Positions 1-8,180 are shown, numbered from the stretch's first letter. The stretch is DNA of 64,000 nucleotides from Clostridium sardiniense (GCF_016907995.1 NZ_JAFBDA010000001.1:248001-312000), one strand, 5' to 3'. Translations and numbers: made by a program. The notes: generated by a model from the letters alone, not told the origin.

Positions 1-812
1 TTTCAATTAAGGTTGAGGAACAACTATTTAAAGGACAAAGTGATTTTCAAAGAATAGATGTTTTTAAATCACAAGAATTTGGAACTTTCTTCACATTAGA
101 TGGACTTATGATGGTAACAGAGAAGGATGAATTTATTTACCATGATATGATAGTTCACGTTCCTATGGCAACAAATCCTAATATAAAAAATGTATTAGTA
201 ATTGGAGCTGGAGATGGTGGAACTGTAAGAGAGCTTACAAGATATAAATCAATTGAAAAGATTGATATGGTTGAGATTGATAAGATGGTAGTTGATGTAT
301 GCAAGGAATACTTACCTCAAACTGCTTCAAAGCTTGATGATGAGAGAGTAACTTTATACTTTGAAGATGGATTAAAGTTTGTAAGAACAGTAGAAGATAA
401 GTATGACTTAATAATTGTTGATTCAACTGATCCATTTGGACCAGGAGAAGGATTATTCACAAAAGAGTTTTATGGAAACTGCTTCAAAGCTCTTAAAGAG
501 GATGGAATTTTAGTAAATCAACATGAAAGTCCATATTATGAATCTTATGCAAAATCAATGAAGAGAGCTCATAAGAGAATAAAGGAATCATTCCCTGTAT
601 GCAGAGTATATCAAGCACATATTCCAACATATCCTTCAGGACACTGGTTATTTGGATTTGCATCAAAGAAATATGATCCAATAAATAGTGAAAGCATAGA
701 AGAGTGGAATAGCTTAGGATTAAAGACTAAGTACTATAATACAGACCTTCACAAGGCTTCATTTGCTCTTCCAAACTACGTAAAGGAAATGTTAGAGGAT
801 GCAAATGAATAA
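1..812 (+). CDS. speE: Spermidine synthase (5' end cut by window edge)
   Basis: Transfers an aminopropyl group from decarboxylated S-adenosylmethionine to putrescine, giving spermidine in the cytoplasm. The reading frame is open from base 3; about 15 N-terminal residues lie outside the window. Seen: the substrate region DGLMMVTEKDEFIYHDM, the Rossmann glycine loop VIGAGDGGTVRE, the acidic VEID that binds the nucleoside, and the catalytic segment IIVDSTDPFGP. The length fits the family (about 280 residues). The stop overlaps the start of speB by 8 bases, so the two are co-translated. An arginine decarboxylase gene may lie upstream, but this is not visible. Confidence 0.95.
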   Translation, partial: SIKVEEQLFKGQSDFQRIDVFKSQEFGTFFTLDGLMMVTEKDEFIYHDMIVHVPMATNPNIKNVLVIGAGDGGTVRELTRYKSIEKIDMVEIDKMVVDVCKEYLPQTASKLDDERVTLYFEDGLKFVRTVEDKYDLIIVDSTDPFGPGEGLFTKEFYGNCFKALKEDGILVNQHESPYYESYAKSMKRAHKRIKESFPVCRVYQAHIPTYPSGHWLFGFASKKYDPINSESIEEWNSLGLKTKYYNTDLHKASFALPNYVKEMLEDANE

Positions 813-1653
813 GAATGTTAGTACATTTATAGGCTGTGAATCAGAGTATGATAAGTCAAGTGTTGTAGTATTTGGAGCACCTTTTGATTCAACTACATCC
901 TTTAGACCAGGTACAAGATTTGCAAGTCAAACTATGAGGCTTGAATCTTGGGGACTTGAAAGTTATAGTCCATACCAAGATGCTGACCTTTATGACATGA
1001 ATATATTTGATGGTGGAGATTTGGAATTACCTTTTGGTAATACAGAAGGCTCACTTAAATGTATAGAGGACTTTGCAACTAAAGTAGTAGAAGATTCTAA
1101 GATTCCAGCTATGATTGGGGGAGAGCATTTAGTAACACTTGGAGCATTTAGGGGAGTATTTAAGAAATATCCTGATGTCCATGTAATACATTTTGATGCT
1201 CATGCAGATTTAAGAGATAGTTATTTAGATCAAAAGTTATCTCATGCAACAGTTCTTCATAGAGTTTGGGACTTAGTTGGTGATAATAAGATATTCCAAT
1301 TTGGAATACGCTCAGGGGATAGAGAGGAATTCCTTTGGGGAAAAGATCATGTATTTACAAACAAATTTAACTGTGACAACTTAGAGTATGCAATTGAGAA
1401 AGTTAAAGAGCATCCAGTCTATGTAACTATAGATTTAGATGTGTTAGACCCATCAGTATTTCCTGGGACAGGAACACCAGAACCAGGAGGAATAGAGTTT
1501 AATACTTTATTAAATTCTATTTTAAAGCTTAAAGGATTGAATATTGTAGGTTTTGATATAAATGAATTATCACCACAATATGACCAAACAGGAGTATCAA
1601 CTGCTGTTGCATGTAAGGTGCTTAGGGAGATGTTACTTATAACAAATAAGTAA
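805..1653 (+). CDS. speB: Agmatinase (agmatine ureohydrolase)
   Basis: Manganese enzyme of the ureohydrolase family that splits agmatine into putrescine and urea, feeding speE. Metal-binding motifs are complete: GGEHLVT, HFDAHADLRDSY and TIDLDVLDPSVFPGTGTPEP. There are two nearby ATGs. The one at 805 has GAGG at 795-798 at a normal distance, whereas the ATG at 799 abuts that site, so 805 is preferred (282 residues). The gene overlaps the end of speE, a sign of a translationally coupled polyamine operon. Arginase is less likely given the speE partner and the short length. Confidence 0.93.
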   Translation: MNKNVSTFIGCESEYDKSSVVVFGAPFDSTTSFRPGTRFASQTMRLESWGLESYSPYQDADLYDMNIFDGGDLELPFGNTEGSLKCIEDFATKVVEDSKIPAMIGGEHLVTLGAFRGVFKKYPDVHVIHFDAHADLRDSYLDQKLSHATVLHRVWDLVGDNKIFQFGIRSGDREEFLWGKDHVFTNKFNCDNLEYAIEKVKEHPVYVTIDLDVLDPSVFPGTGTPEPGGIEFNTLLNSILKLKGLNIVGFDINELSPQYDQTGVSTAVACKVLREMLLITNK

Positions 1654-1697
1654 TCTAAAAGAGTTTAAATATATTTTAATTGATTGAATTTCTAAAA

Positions 1698-1740
1698 AAG
1701 AAGCTAGAGAGAGGTATGTACTTTCTCTGGCTTCTTATGG
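1698..1740 (+). terminator. Hairpin after speB
   Basis: AAGAAGC-AGAGAGAG pairs with CTTTCTCTGGCTTCTT around a short loop. The T tract after it is weak, so termination is plausible, not certain. A similar stem occurs at 3555-3594. Confidence 0.55.
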
Positions 1741-1743
1741 TTT

Positions 1744-1770
1744 AAAAAAAGGATGTCTATTTGACATCCT
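1744..1770 (-). terminator. Terminator of the radical SAM operon
   Basis: Read leftward, GGATGTC and GACATCC form a stem followed by a run of seven T. It lies 50 bases past the stop of the leftward radical SAM gene. Confidence 0.75.
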
Positions 1771-1822
1771 TAAAATTTTTAGTATAAAAATTATGTATAA
1801 GCATTACTGAATACTTAGCAAT

Positions 1823-2515
1823 TTACTGAATACTTAGTAATTCATTTGAAATTTCCTCAAATCTTTCATCAGATATACCAAGCTTTTTCTTAAACATTTC
1901 ATCATCCATTCTTACAACAATTACCTCACTAGGAGATATTTTTTTGATGATATTTTTAATTTTTTCGATTGATTCGTCATCATCGTTATAGCCTTTAATT
2001 ATAGTTATTTCAAATATAAATCTCCCTTTATATTGTTTATTAAATGAAATCATATTTGAAATATATTCTTCTAATGTATATCCTTCAATAGGTCTTTGGA
2101 CTTTTTGGAAATCTTCTTCTGTTATTACTTTTATCTCTCCAATAACCTCATCACATTTATTAGCAATTTTTATATATTCATCTCTATCTAGTAAATATCC
2201 ATTAGATAATAACCTTACAGGTATATTCTTGCCTTTGATAAGATCAATTATATCGTCAATTTTATCATTTACTAGGGCTTCACCTTTTGAGTTAATAAAT
2301 ACTAAATCTGCTTTTCTATCGTCTATCATACGTTCTAGCTCAATTAATGAACTATCTATTTTATCAAATGATTTTTGGGTATCTACCTTATTTTGAGTTC
2401 TTCCAATAGGACAAAATATGCAGTCAAAGTTGCAATGCTTTTCTGGTAGTATATTAACTTCTAGTATCCTTTTTTCATCTTCAATATAAATATCTTTATA
2501 AGTAAAATTACCCAT
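1823..2515 (-). CDS. Radical SAM protein (COG0731-like)
   Basis: The N-terminal motif CNFDCIFCPIG (CxxxCxxC) is the radical SAM [4Fe-4S] cluster site, followed by a partial TIM-barrel pattern (FINSKGEAL, VRLLSNGYLL). About 230 residues, without an obvious C-terminal extra cluster. It resembles the broad COG0731 group (wyosine-type radical SAM), but a substrate cannot be named. The ATG at 2515 sits 8 bases after GGAGG; a GTG directly before it is an alternative. The stop of the upstream B3/B4 gene is 17 bases away, so both genes form one operon under the ykkC-type leader. Confidence 0.8.
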   Translation of the reverse strand: MGNFTYKDIYIEDEKRILEVNILPEKHCNFDCIFCPIGRTQNKVDTQKSFDKIDSSLIELERMIDDRKADLVFINSKGEALVNDKIDDIIDLIKGKNIPVRLLSNGYLLDRDEYIKIANKCDEVIGEIKVITEEDFQKVQRPIEGYTLEEYISNMISFNKQYKGRFIFEITIIKGYNDDDESIEKIKNIIKKISPSEVIVVRMDDEMFKKKLGISDERFEEISNELLSIQ

Positions 2516-2532
2516 CACCGTAGCCTCCTAAA

Positions 2533-3240
2533 TTACTGTATTGATACTTCTTTATTGTTAATATCAATAATAGAAATATTACATGTTCCACCTAAATCTC
2601 TCTGAACTGTTTCTGCTAAGTCTTTTAAAGCATTTTGGAATTCATCTAATCTTTTTTCATCAATTAATTCTATACATAAAAAAGCATTCTTTGTATTTTC
2701 AGTTAGCATGGTTCTTACTGATTCACGCCAATTAAAACATCTACAAATTGCACCTTCATTATCTTTATATACTATTTCACCTTCATAAGGTGGTTCACTT
2801 CTATCTGTTCCCAATGTAACAAAATTTTCATCTCCAACTGCTTTAGTTAACTTTATATCTCCAACAAATGTATCAATATCCTCACCACCACATGGTAATC
2901 CATATTTTAATGAAATAGAGTTATAAATATCAACTAGAGGATTAATAGTTCCTAGATGATTTCCATTATGTACTCTCTTTAGTAACGCTTCAATAGATGA
3001 TCTTGCACCTTTCTTTTTCTTAAACTTTTGAAAGGCATCTCTCCATACCTTTATAACTTCATTACTACTAAATTCTGGATTAGTTAAGTGATTTAAAGCT
3101 TCCTTTTCTGAAGAAGAAATAATATCTTTATATTTATCTTCATTTTTAATGGTATTGTCTATTCCATCGCAAACAACAACACCAATTTTAGCATTAGGGA
3201 ATATGTTCCAAAAGTCATCTTCAACAATAAATTTTTTCAT
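2533..3240 (-). CDS. Solo B3/B4 domain protein (PheRS-beta editing-like)
   Basis: A stand-alone copy of the B3/B4 domain found in the phenylalanyl-tRNA synthetase beta subunit, where it recognises or edits mischarged tRNA. Seen: the KVWRDAFQKFKKKKGARSS region, NPLVDIYNSISLKYGLPCGG and the later GTDRSEPPYEGEIVY, all typical of this family; 235 residues. The ATG at 3240 follows AAGGAGG. First gene of an operon with the radical SAM gene and directly behind a ykkC-type riboswitch. Known: solo B3/B4 proteins are widespread and poorly characterised. Inference: a role in tRNA quality control or small-molecule stress linked to the riboswitch ligand. Confidence 0.85.
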   Translation of the reverse strand: MKKFIVEDDFWNIFPNAKIGVVVCDGIDNTIKNEDKYKDIISSSEKEALNHLTNPEFSSNEVIKVWRDAFQKFKKKKGARSSIEALLKRVHNGNHLGTINPLVDIYNSISLKYGLPCGGEDIDTFVGDIKLTKAVGDENFVTLGTDRSEPPYEGEIVYKDNEGAICRCFNWRESVRTMLTENTKNAFLCIELIDEKRLDEFQNALKDLAETVQRDLGGTCNISIIDINNKEVSIQ

Positions 3241-3264
3241 TAGAATGTACCTCCTTAAAAATAA

Positions 3265-3390
3265 AAAATAAAAAAAGCCATAGGAATATTATTAAATATC
3301 TCCCAGGCTTTTATCCTTCCGTGTACACAGTTAATTGTGCGTTTTCTCTCGGACCTGCTAGTTTAAAAACTACGGAACCCTAGAAAACTT
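3265..3390 (-). promoter_or_regulatory. ykkC-type riboswitch with terminator
   Basis: Read leftward, conserved blocks appear in order: CTAGGGTTCCG (3383-3373), GGTCCGAGAG (about 3355-3346), ACACGGAAGGATAAAAGCC and GGGAGA (about 3327-3300). This is the ykkC aptamer pattern. The last block (AAAAGCC...) also forms the 5' arm of a stem with GGCTTTTTTT (3279-3270), so aptamer and terminator share bases, as in known OFF-by-default ykkC switches. Ligands of ykkC subtypes include guanidine, ppGpp, PRPP and ADP-type nucleotides; the subtype cannot be settled by eye. It controls the B3/B4 and radical SAM genes. Confidence 0.85.
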
Positions 3391-3554
3391 AAATATATAA
3401 TTAAATTATGATTTACAAGTCTAAATTTATAAAATAATTTTATCATACTAGTAAGTTTAAATCAAACATACGACTTGCTTTATAGAGCTTAATAAAATTT
3501 GCGAAGTTTTTAAAATAAAACAATAGATTATAATTGATTTAATTTTTAAAAGAT

Positions 3555-3594
3555 AAGAGAGCGAGAGAGAACTCTTTCTAGCTTTCTTTCTTTT
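3555..3594. repeat. Hairpin resembling the one after speB
   Basis: AAGAGAGC-AGAGAG pairs with CTCTTTCT-GCTTTCTT, followed by TTCTTTT. Similar in sequence to the hairpin at 1698-1740. It lies in a divergent spacer, so its role is unclear. The stretch 3391-3712 holds nothing else I recognise except promoter space. Confidence 0.45.
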
Positions 3595-3712
3595 AGCAAA
3601 GGTTAAATTTATTATCCTTTTTGAAAACTTATTGTTAAATCCCAATTTACTTAATTTTATTATTATATAATGAAGAAAAGATAGTAAAAATTAAATATAG
3701 GGGGAAGTTAAA

Positions 3713-4249
3713 ATGAAGATATTAAATAAAAGAATATTTATAATAATTGGAGCAATAATTTTATCACTTGCATTTGTTGGTTGTGGTAACGATGTGGTTA
3801 CAAAGTCACTAAATGAAGCAAAAGAAGATATAAATAATAAAGATTATGCAAAGGCAATGGATGCCCTGCAAATAGTAATAGACCAAGATAGCAATAATAA
3901 AGAAGCAAATAATCTTATGCAAATATTAGGAAATTATAATGGAGCAGTAATTCACTATAAAGATAAAGAATATAAGGCTGCTGAAAAGGAACTTAATGAA
4001 ATAACAGCAGATTATAGTAATCTTGCTATTAAGGGTGATATAGATGAATTGAAGAGTGAAATTGCATTCCAAGAAAGTAAGACAAAGGTTGTAGATGAAT
4101 ATATAAACAAAGCAACTACATTGATAAAGCAAAAGAAATATAAAGAAGCTGACGCTGAGATAAAGAAAATAGATGTAAATTCACCAAGTAAAAAGCAACT
4201 AGAAAAGATTAATACTTTAAATAAGACTATAAAAGAGAATATCAATTAA
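3713..4249 (+). CDS. Lipoprotein with TPR-like helical repeats
   Basis: 178 residues. An N-terminal signal sequence ends in the lipobox LAFVGC, so Cys24 should be lipidated and the protein anchored outside the membrane. The mature part is helical and charged, with two TPR-like stretches (NEAKEDINNKDYAKAMDALQ, KATTLIKQKKYKEADAEI), suggesting a protein-interaction scaffold. GGGGGAAG precedes the ATG. It stands alone, followed by a strong terminator. No specific function can be named. Confidence 0.8.
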   Translation: MKILNKRIFIIIGAIILSLAFVGCGNDVVTKSLNEAKEDINNKDYAKAMDALQIVIDQDSNNKEANNLMQILGNYNGAVIHYKDKEYKAAEKELNEITADYSNLAIKGDIDELKSEIAFQESKTKVVDEYINKATTLIKQKKYKEADAEIKKIDVNSPSKKQLEKINTLNKTIKENIN

Positions 4250-4252
4250 AAG

Positions 4253-4298
4253 GAAAGAGACTATAATTAGTGATTAAGTTATAGTCTCTTTCATTTTA
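4253..4298 (+). terminator. Terminator after TPR lipoprotein
   Basis: GAAAGAGACTATAA and TTATAGTCTCTTTC form a perfect 14-bp stem followed by CATTTTAAT, four bases past the stop codon. Confidence 0.85.
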
Positions 4299-4326
4299 AT
4301 ATATTTTTATTCAGTTGTTAAAGAAT

Positions 4327-4581
4327 CTAAACATCTAAAGTAATAGATTCTATTGAAGTATCCTTTGGAGTAGGAAGTTCTATAACATTAATATTACCTT
4401 TATTATAATCAGTAGAACTCTTTGTTATAATATCATCAGATTTATTTTTATTAGTTGTATATTCACTATTCTCAAAAGCGTTATTTATAATATAGCTATA
4501 AGACGGATTGAGTGTTTGAGGTTCTAAACCAAAAAATGAATTAAAAAATAGAATAGAACCTAGTAAAATTATTGATTTCAA
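4327..4581 (-). CDS. Small exported protein, unknown
   Basis: The TTG at 4581 lies 8 bases after AAGGAG and gives MKSIILLGSILFFNSFFG, a good signal or membrane segment. A GTG at 4590 overlaps the ribosome site and is less likely. The mature part (about 65 residues) is polar and rich in Asn, Ser, Thr and Lys, with no recognised domain. It stands alone, converging on the TPR lipoprotein. Confidence 0.55.
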   Translation of the reverse strand: MKSIILLGSILFFNSFFGLEPQTLNPSYSYIINNAFENSEYTTNKNKSDDIITKSSTDYNKGNINVIELPTPKDTSIESITLDV

Positions 4582-4772
4582 AAGTACCACTCCTTAATAA
4601 AATACATATCTATCATTATGTATTATATATATTCTGCTAAATTTAAAATATTCAATTTAAAGCAGAGTAGAGAAAAACATCATACTATATATAAAGATAG
4701 TTCTTTTTTAGATTTATAAAAATAATATTAAATAAATCTAGAATTACTGTGTATTTAAGGTAGGTGGTTTTT

Positions 4773-5183
4773 ATGAAGAAAAAAGTATTAATACCACTAG
4801 ATGGAAGTAATAGAGATTTAATTTCAATAAACTTCCTAAAAGAAAATTTTAATCCAGAAGATACAGAGGTCTTATTACTAAATGTAGGGGATATAGTTTA
4901 TGCTCATGGAATTGTTGTATCACATTTAATTTCAATGGAGAAGGAAAATTCAGATAGGACACTACAAAGAGCTTATGAGATACTAGATGACTTTGATTGC
5001 AAGATGGAATTTCAATTTGGATATGTAGATAAAACTATAGTTGAATACTCTATTGCTTTTGAGAGTGATATTATAATCATGACTAAGGATACTAGAAAGG
5101 TATATATACCTTTCATAAGTTCTGTTACTTGTAAAGTAGTTAAAAAAGCAAAGTGTATAGTAATAGTATTGCCACAAGTTTAG
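4773..5183 (+). CDS. UspA-family universal stress protein (copy 1)
   Basis: Compact cytoplasmic Usp domain, 136 residues. The family start KKVLIPLDGSNRDL is followed by the alternating strands and helices of the Usp fold and ends with KCIVIVLPQV. The usual ATP-binding GxxGxxG(S) motif near the end is not clear (SSVTCKVVKKAK), so it may be a non-ATP-binding type. The ATG at 4773 follows AGGTAGGTGG; an upstream in-frame GTG is too close to that site. A second copy lies 340 bases downstream, so this is a tandem duplication. Confidence 0.85.
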   Translation: MKKKVLIPLDGSNRDLISINFLKENFNPEDTEVLLLNVGDIVYAHGIVVSHLISMEKENSDRTLQRAYEILDDFDCKMEFQFGYVDKTIVEYSIAFESDIIIMTKDTRKVYIPFISSVTCKVVKKAKCIVIVLPQV

Positions 5184-5210
5184 AATAAGTTATAAGTTTA
5201 AATATTGCGT

Positions 5211-5248
5211 GAGGTAGCTGAAAAATTAGTTACCTCATTATTTTATTT
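5211..5248 (+). terminator. Terminator after UspA copy 1
   Basis: GAGGTAGCT pairs with AGTTACCTC, followed by ATTATTTTATTTT. A further hairpin, AAGGCA...TGCCTT, lies at 5250-5278. The rest of the spacer to 5524 shows no gene. Confidence 0.75.
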
Positions 5249-5524
5249 TAAGGCAGTATTAGACAATAATATTGCCTTGTTGTGCTTTGTGAAAGAATTA
5301 TTACAACATAAATATAAATGTACTAAGGTGAAGTTTTATGGCAAGTAGTTCCAATATTTAAAATAATAAATATTTATTTTTCAAGTTTAAATTTAGGCTA
5401 CCTATTTTTTTGTATATATCAAAAATTTAGTTTAACAGAGCCAATTTTAAAAAGAATATTTTATAAATTTTAGAAGGAAATAGTAAGTAAATATAGAATT
5501 ATATATAAAAGGAAGGTGATTTAT

Positions 5525-5935
5525 GTGAAGAAAAAAGTATTACTACCACTTGATGGAAGTGATAGAGATTTAATTGCAGTAAACTTCCTAAAGGAGAACT
5601 TTAAGCCACAAGAAACAGAGGTTATATTACTAAATGTAGGGGAAATAGTTTATGCTCATGGTATTGTTGTATCACACTTAATAGGTTCAGAAAAAGAACA
5701 TGGTGGGAGAGTATTACAAAGAGCTTATGAAATTTTAAAAGATTTTCACTGCACTAAGGAATTTCAATTTGGATATGCAGATAAGGTTATAGTTGATTAC
5801 GCAATTGATCTTAATGTTGATAGTATAATTATGGCGAAGAATACTAAAAAGAAATTTGTGCCGTTTATTGGTTCAGTAACTTCTAAAGTCCTTAAAAAGT
5901 CAAAGTGTACAGTAATAGTATTACCACAGATTTAG
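5525..5935 (+). CDS. UspA-family universal stress protein (copy 2)
   Basis: 136-residue paralogue of the protein at 4773-5183, alignable end to end without gaps (KKVLLPLDGSDRDL, VGEIVYAHGIVVSHL, GYADKVIVDYAI, CTVIVLPQI). The start is a GTG after GGAAGGTG. Like copy 1 it lacks an obvious terminal ATP-loop. The two copies have separate terminators, and each stop codon lies inside a related 23-base sequence, expanded to four copies here. The ligand or stress sensed is unknown. Confidence 0.85.
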   Translation: MKKKVLLPLDGSDRDLIAVNFLKENFKPQETEVILLNVGEIVYAHGIVVSHLIGSEKEHGGRVLQRAYEILKDFHCTKEFQFGYADKVIVDYAIDLNVDSIIMAKNTKKKFVPFIGSVTSKVLKKSKCTVIVLPQI

Positions 5936-6022
5936 AGTGAACTATTAATTAGATTTAGAATGACTTAGTAATCAAATCTAGAGTGAACTATTAATCAAAT
6001 TTAGAATAAATTATTAATTGAA
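5931..6022. repeat. Four 23-bp tandem repeats after UspA copy 2
   Basis: Imperfect units 5931-5953, 5954-5976, 5977-5999 and 6000-6022, each starting TTTAGA or TCTAGA. The first unit contains the stop codon of UspA copy 2. A single related unit, also spanning the stop codon, is at 5179-5201 after UspA copy 1. Confidence 0.8.
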
Positions 6023-6028
6023 TATAAG

Positions 6029-6066
6029 AAGAGGTAGTTAAAAATTTTAACTACCTCTTTATTTAT
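6029..6066 (+). terminator. Terminator after UspA copy 2
   Basis: GAGGTAGTTA and TAACTACCTC form a perfect stem followed by TTTATTTATAATTTTT. It resembles the terminator of copy 1. Confidence 0.85.
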
Positions 6067-6155
6067 AATTTTTTATTTGTTAAGTTCAAAGAACAATATT
6101 ATATCTTTTGAAATTATGTTTATGGCTTTTAAAATTATTCTATATCTAATAATCT

Positions 6156-6695
6156 TTAAGAGACTTTAGCATTTTTTATTAAATCAAAGTTATCTTTAAT
6201 GGCTTTTAAGGCTAAAGTTTCTCTATAAACCCAAGGACTTATAGTTTTACTAGTAGAATTTAAAATATTTTCGTTTGTAGAGATAGCTTCATCTAATGTA
6301 ACCCAAACTGGATTAAAACCAAGCTCCTTTTCATAAAGGTCTAACTTTTGAGAAGTTTTTTCATGGGATACTTCACATAAATAGTAGGATGAAACCATTT
6401 CAAATATATCACCTATTTTAAAATGATCTGGATGTCTTTCTATAATTAATCCTATATTATCTTTTACTTTAGTGACTATATATCCAGTTTCTTCTTTAAC
6501 TTCTCTTTTTAATGTGTCTTCATGTACTTCATCTATAATAGCTCCACCACCTGGAAATTTATAATCACCATTATTAGAATGGACCATAAGAAACTTATCA
6601 TCTCTAAATATGATACCGCGAACAGCTTCTCTATAGTTTATATTTATTCTATTGTTATTTATCTCTGTTATCCCTAATTTATAATTGAATACCAT
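6156..6695 (-). CDS. NUDIX hydrolase
   Basis: 179 residues with a complete Nudix box: from GGAIIDE through REVKEETG it matches Gx5Ex7REUxEExGU, so metal-dependent hydrolysis of a nucleoside diphosphate linked to another group is expected. The substrate cannot be deduced. The ATG follows GGAGGG. Last gene of a leftward set with a membrane protein and a YqeK-type phosphohydrolase. The shared nucleotide-phosphate chemistry of NUDIX and YqeK proteins suggests nucleotide housekeeping. Confidence 0.88.
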   Translation of the reverse strand: MVFNYKLGITEINNNRININYREAVRGIIFRDDKFLMVHSNNGDYKFPGGGAIIDEVHEDTLKREVKEETGYIVTKVKDNIGLIIERHPDHFKIGDIFEMVSSYYLCEVSHEKTSQKLDLYEKELGFNPVWVTLDEAISTNENILNSTSKTISPWVYRETLALKAIKDNFDLIKNAKVS

Positions 6696-6720
6696 AAAAT
6701 CCCTCCAGACAAAACTTAAT

Positions 6721-7116
6721 CTATATAGTATGTGCTAGTTTTATAGTATTATACCACTTATCGTATAAATTTTTCTTAACAAAATAAACTATTACCCCAC
6801 CAATTGCCGTATAAACTATATCCATAATATCAAATGTTGCATGTTTAGAAATAATTGGGGCTATGAATTCAGCAATTATAAGTCCAAGAGATGGTGTAAT
6901 TATAAATAATATTTCATCTATTTTATTTTTATAAATAGATGTATCTGTACATGCTGTATAAGCTGACAGAATTATAGGTCCCATTAAGCTAGGGAAAGAA
7001 TCAGCAATAAAAAAATCAAATATTCCCCTACTATAAATATAAGGTCTGTAGATATTATCCATAAGTAAAAGTATTAATATACAAGTTAATATTAATATAA
7101 AACTTTTTTTCTTCAT
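6721..7116 (-). CDS. Small membrane protein, VanZ-like C-terminus
   Basis: 131 residues with four hydrophobic segments. The segment TFDIMDIVYTAIGGVIVYF resembles the conserved D-x-x-D...GG end of VanZ-like proteins, but the rest is not clearly VanZ. Same strand as, and about 25 bases from, both neighbours, so probably co-transcribed. AAGGAAGTGACTT precedes the ATG. Function unknown. Confidence 0.6.
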   Translation of the reverse strand: MKKKSFILILTCILILLLMDNIYRPYIYSRGIFDFFIADSFPSLMGPIILSAYTACTDTSIYKNKIDEILFIITPSLGLIIAEFIAPIISKHATFDIMDIVYTAIGGVIVYFVKKNLYDKWYNTIKLAHTI

Positions 7117-7144
7117 AAGTCACTTCCTTTTCAAATTAAATTAG

Positions 7145-7771
7145 TTAATTTTGTTTTATACACAACAATTCTTCTAAATATTTTTTACTCTCTATTATCC
7201 ATGAATGAGGATATAAAATCATACCATTATCTATAATATAATTTATATAAGATAGACATGCTTTTTCTAAGGAAATGGATAGATCTTTGATTACTACATC
7301 ATAAAATGGGGGTGTCCCTCCTTGATCCCATGAAAGTTTATCAGCAATAAAAAGAGCCATATCATATTGTGATGGATTGGTTTTTAAAGTTGTATGACAC
7401 TCGATAGCAGATAATATAGTTTCATTTTCTATATTGAAAAAATTCTTTGCTAGTAATTTTGAAATTCTTTGATGTAAGATAAAAGGATATTTTCTTTCTG
7501 ATTCATCAATAAATAAATTGTTTTCCATCATATAAGTTAGCATATCATTAGGTTTGATTACTGCACTTATATCATGTAAATAGCCGCATATAGCACATAT
7601 ATTTTTATCCAATCCGTACTTTTCTGCTATTTTACTATTTGTACTAGCAACATTAATAACATGTTCTAAAGTTTTTTGTTTATTGTTTTCTAGAAGAAAG
7701 TTAGTTACATCAACTACTATATCTCCAGTAATTTCTATAGTATTAACATATTTATAATTATCTAAATTCAT
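7145..7771 (-). CDS. yqeK: HD-domain phosphohydrolase, YqeK type
   Basis: 208 residues. HD-superfamily metal motif: an early His (HVINVAST), the HD pair in YLHDISA, a further His in LHQRISKLLA and in AIECHTTL, and a late Asp in ADKLSWD. This arrangement fits the YqeK family, known to cleave diadenosine tetraphosphate symmetrically. First gene of the leftward set with the membrane and NUDIX genes. The short N-terminal extension before the HD domain is slightly unusual, so assignment to YqeK is likely, not certain. Confidence 0.75.
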   Translation of the reverse strand: MNLDNYKYVNTIEITGDIVVDVTNFLLENNKQKTLEHVINVASTNSKIAEKYGLDKNICAICGYLHDISAVIKPNDMLTYMMENNLFIDESERKYPFILHQRISKLLAKNFFNIENETILSAIECHTTLKTNPSQYDMALFIADKLSWDQGGTPPFYDVVIKDLSISLEKACLSYINYIIDNGMILYPHSWIIESKKYLEELLCIKQN

Positions 7772-7879
7772 TGGTATACCTCACTATATAGAATATTTAA
7801 GTGTAATTTATATGTAATCATTTATTGTAGAAAGCATTAGTGTATTGTATATGATAAATACATTAATATAGCTTAAAAT

Positions 7880-7917
7880 TAAAACAAGGCAAACTTTTTA
7901 TAACCGCCTTGTCTTAG
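7880..7917 (-). terminator. Terminator of the 80-residue gene
   Basis: Read leftward, ACAAGGCGG and GCCTTGT pair around an AT-rich loop just past the stop at 7938. Confidence 0.5.
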
Positions 7918-7937
7918 GAACTTACTAATTATTTAAA

Positions 7938-8180
7938 TTATATTTCTTTAAAGTCAAGAAACCAACCTGATCGTCCTTTTTGAACAAGTTCGCATTTATA
8001 AGTGACATCATTTATAGATATTATTGCAGGTTTTGTTCTTTGAATAAATTCAAATTTAAAATATTCTTTAGCACAGTACTTTTCGATTTCAATGAAAAAT
8101 TCTTCTCTATCACTTGGCTTTTCATCTAATTCAACATCAAACCCTTTTTTCAGAAGTTTAGCAAAAAATCCTTCACTCAT
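7938..8180 (-). CDS. Conserved-looking 80-residue protein
   Basis: 80 residues, soluble, with a mixed alpha/beta pattern (EEFFIEIEKYCAKEYFKFEF, ISINDVTYKCELVQKGRSGW). AAAAGGAG precedes the ATG. No domain recognised. A rightward frame at 8092-8289 overlaps it but is less plausible because it lacks a ribosome site. Confidence 0.55.
   Translation of the reverse strand: MSEGFFAKLLKKGFDVELDEKPSDREEFFIEIEKYCAKEYFKFEFIQRTKPAIISINDVTYKCELVQKGRSGWFLDFKEI

Noticed and set aside
235-435. Open frame on the minus strand inside speE
   Set aside because: Shadow of a strongly conserved gene; no ribosome site; low-complexity Leu/Gln-rich translation.
3457-3645. 62-codon leftward frame in the divergent spacer
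   Set aside because: No ribosome site, overlaps a hairpin, and composition is not protein-like.
5931-6022. Tandem repeats considered as a CRISPR array
   Set aside because: Units of 23 bases are directly abutting without spacers, and no cas genes are present.
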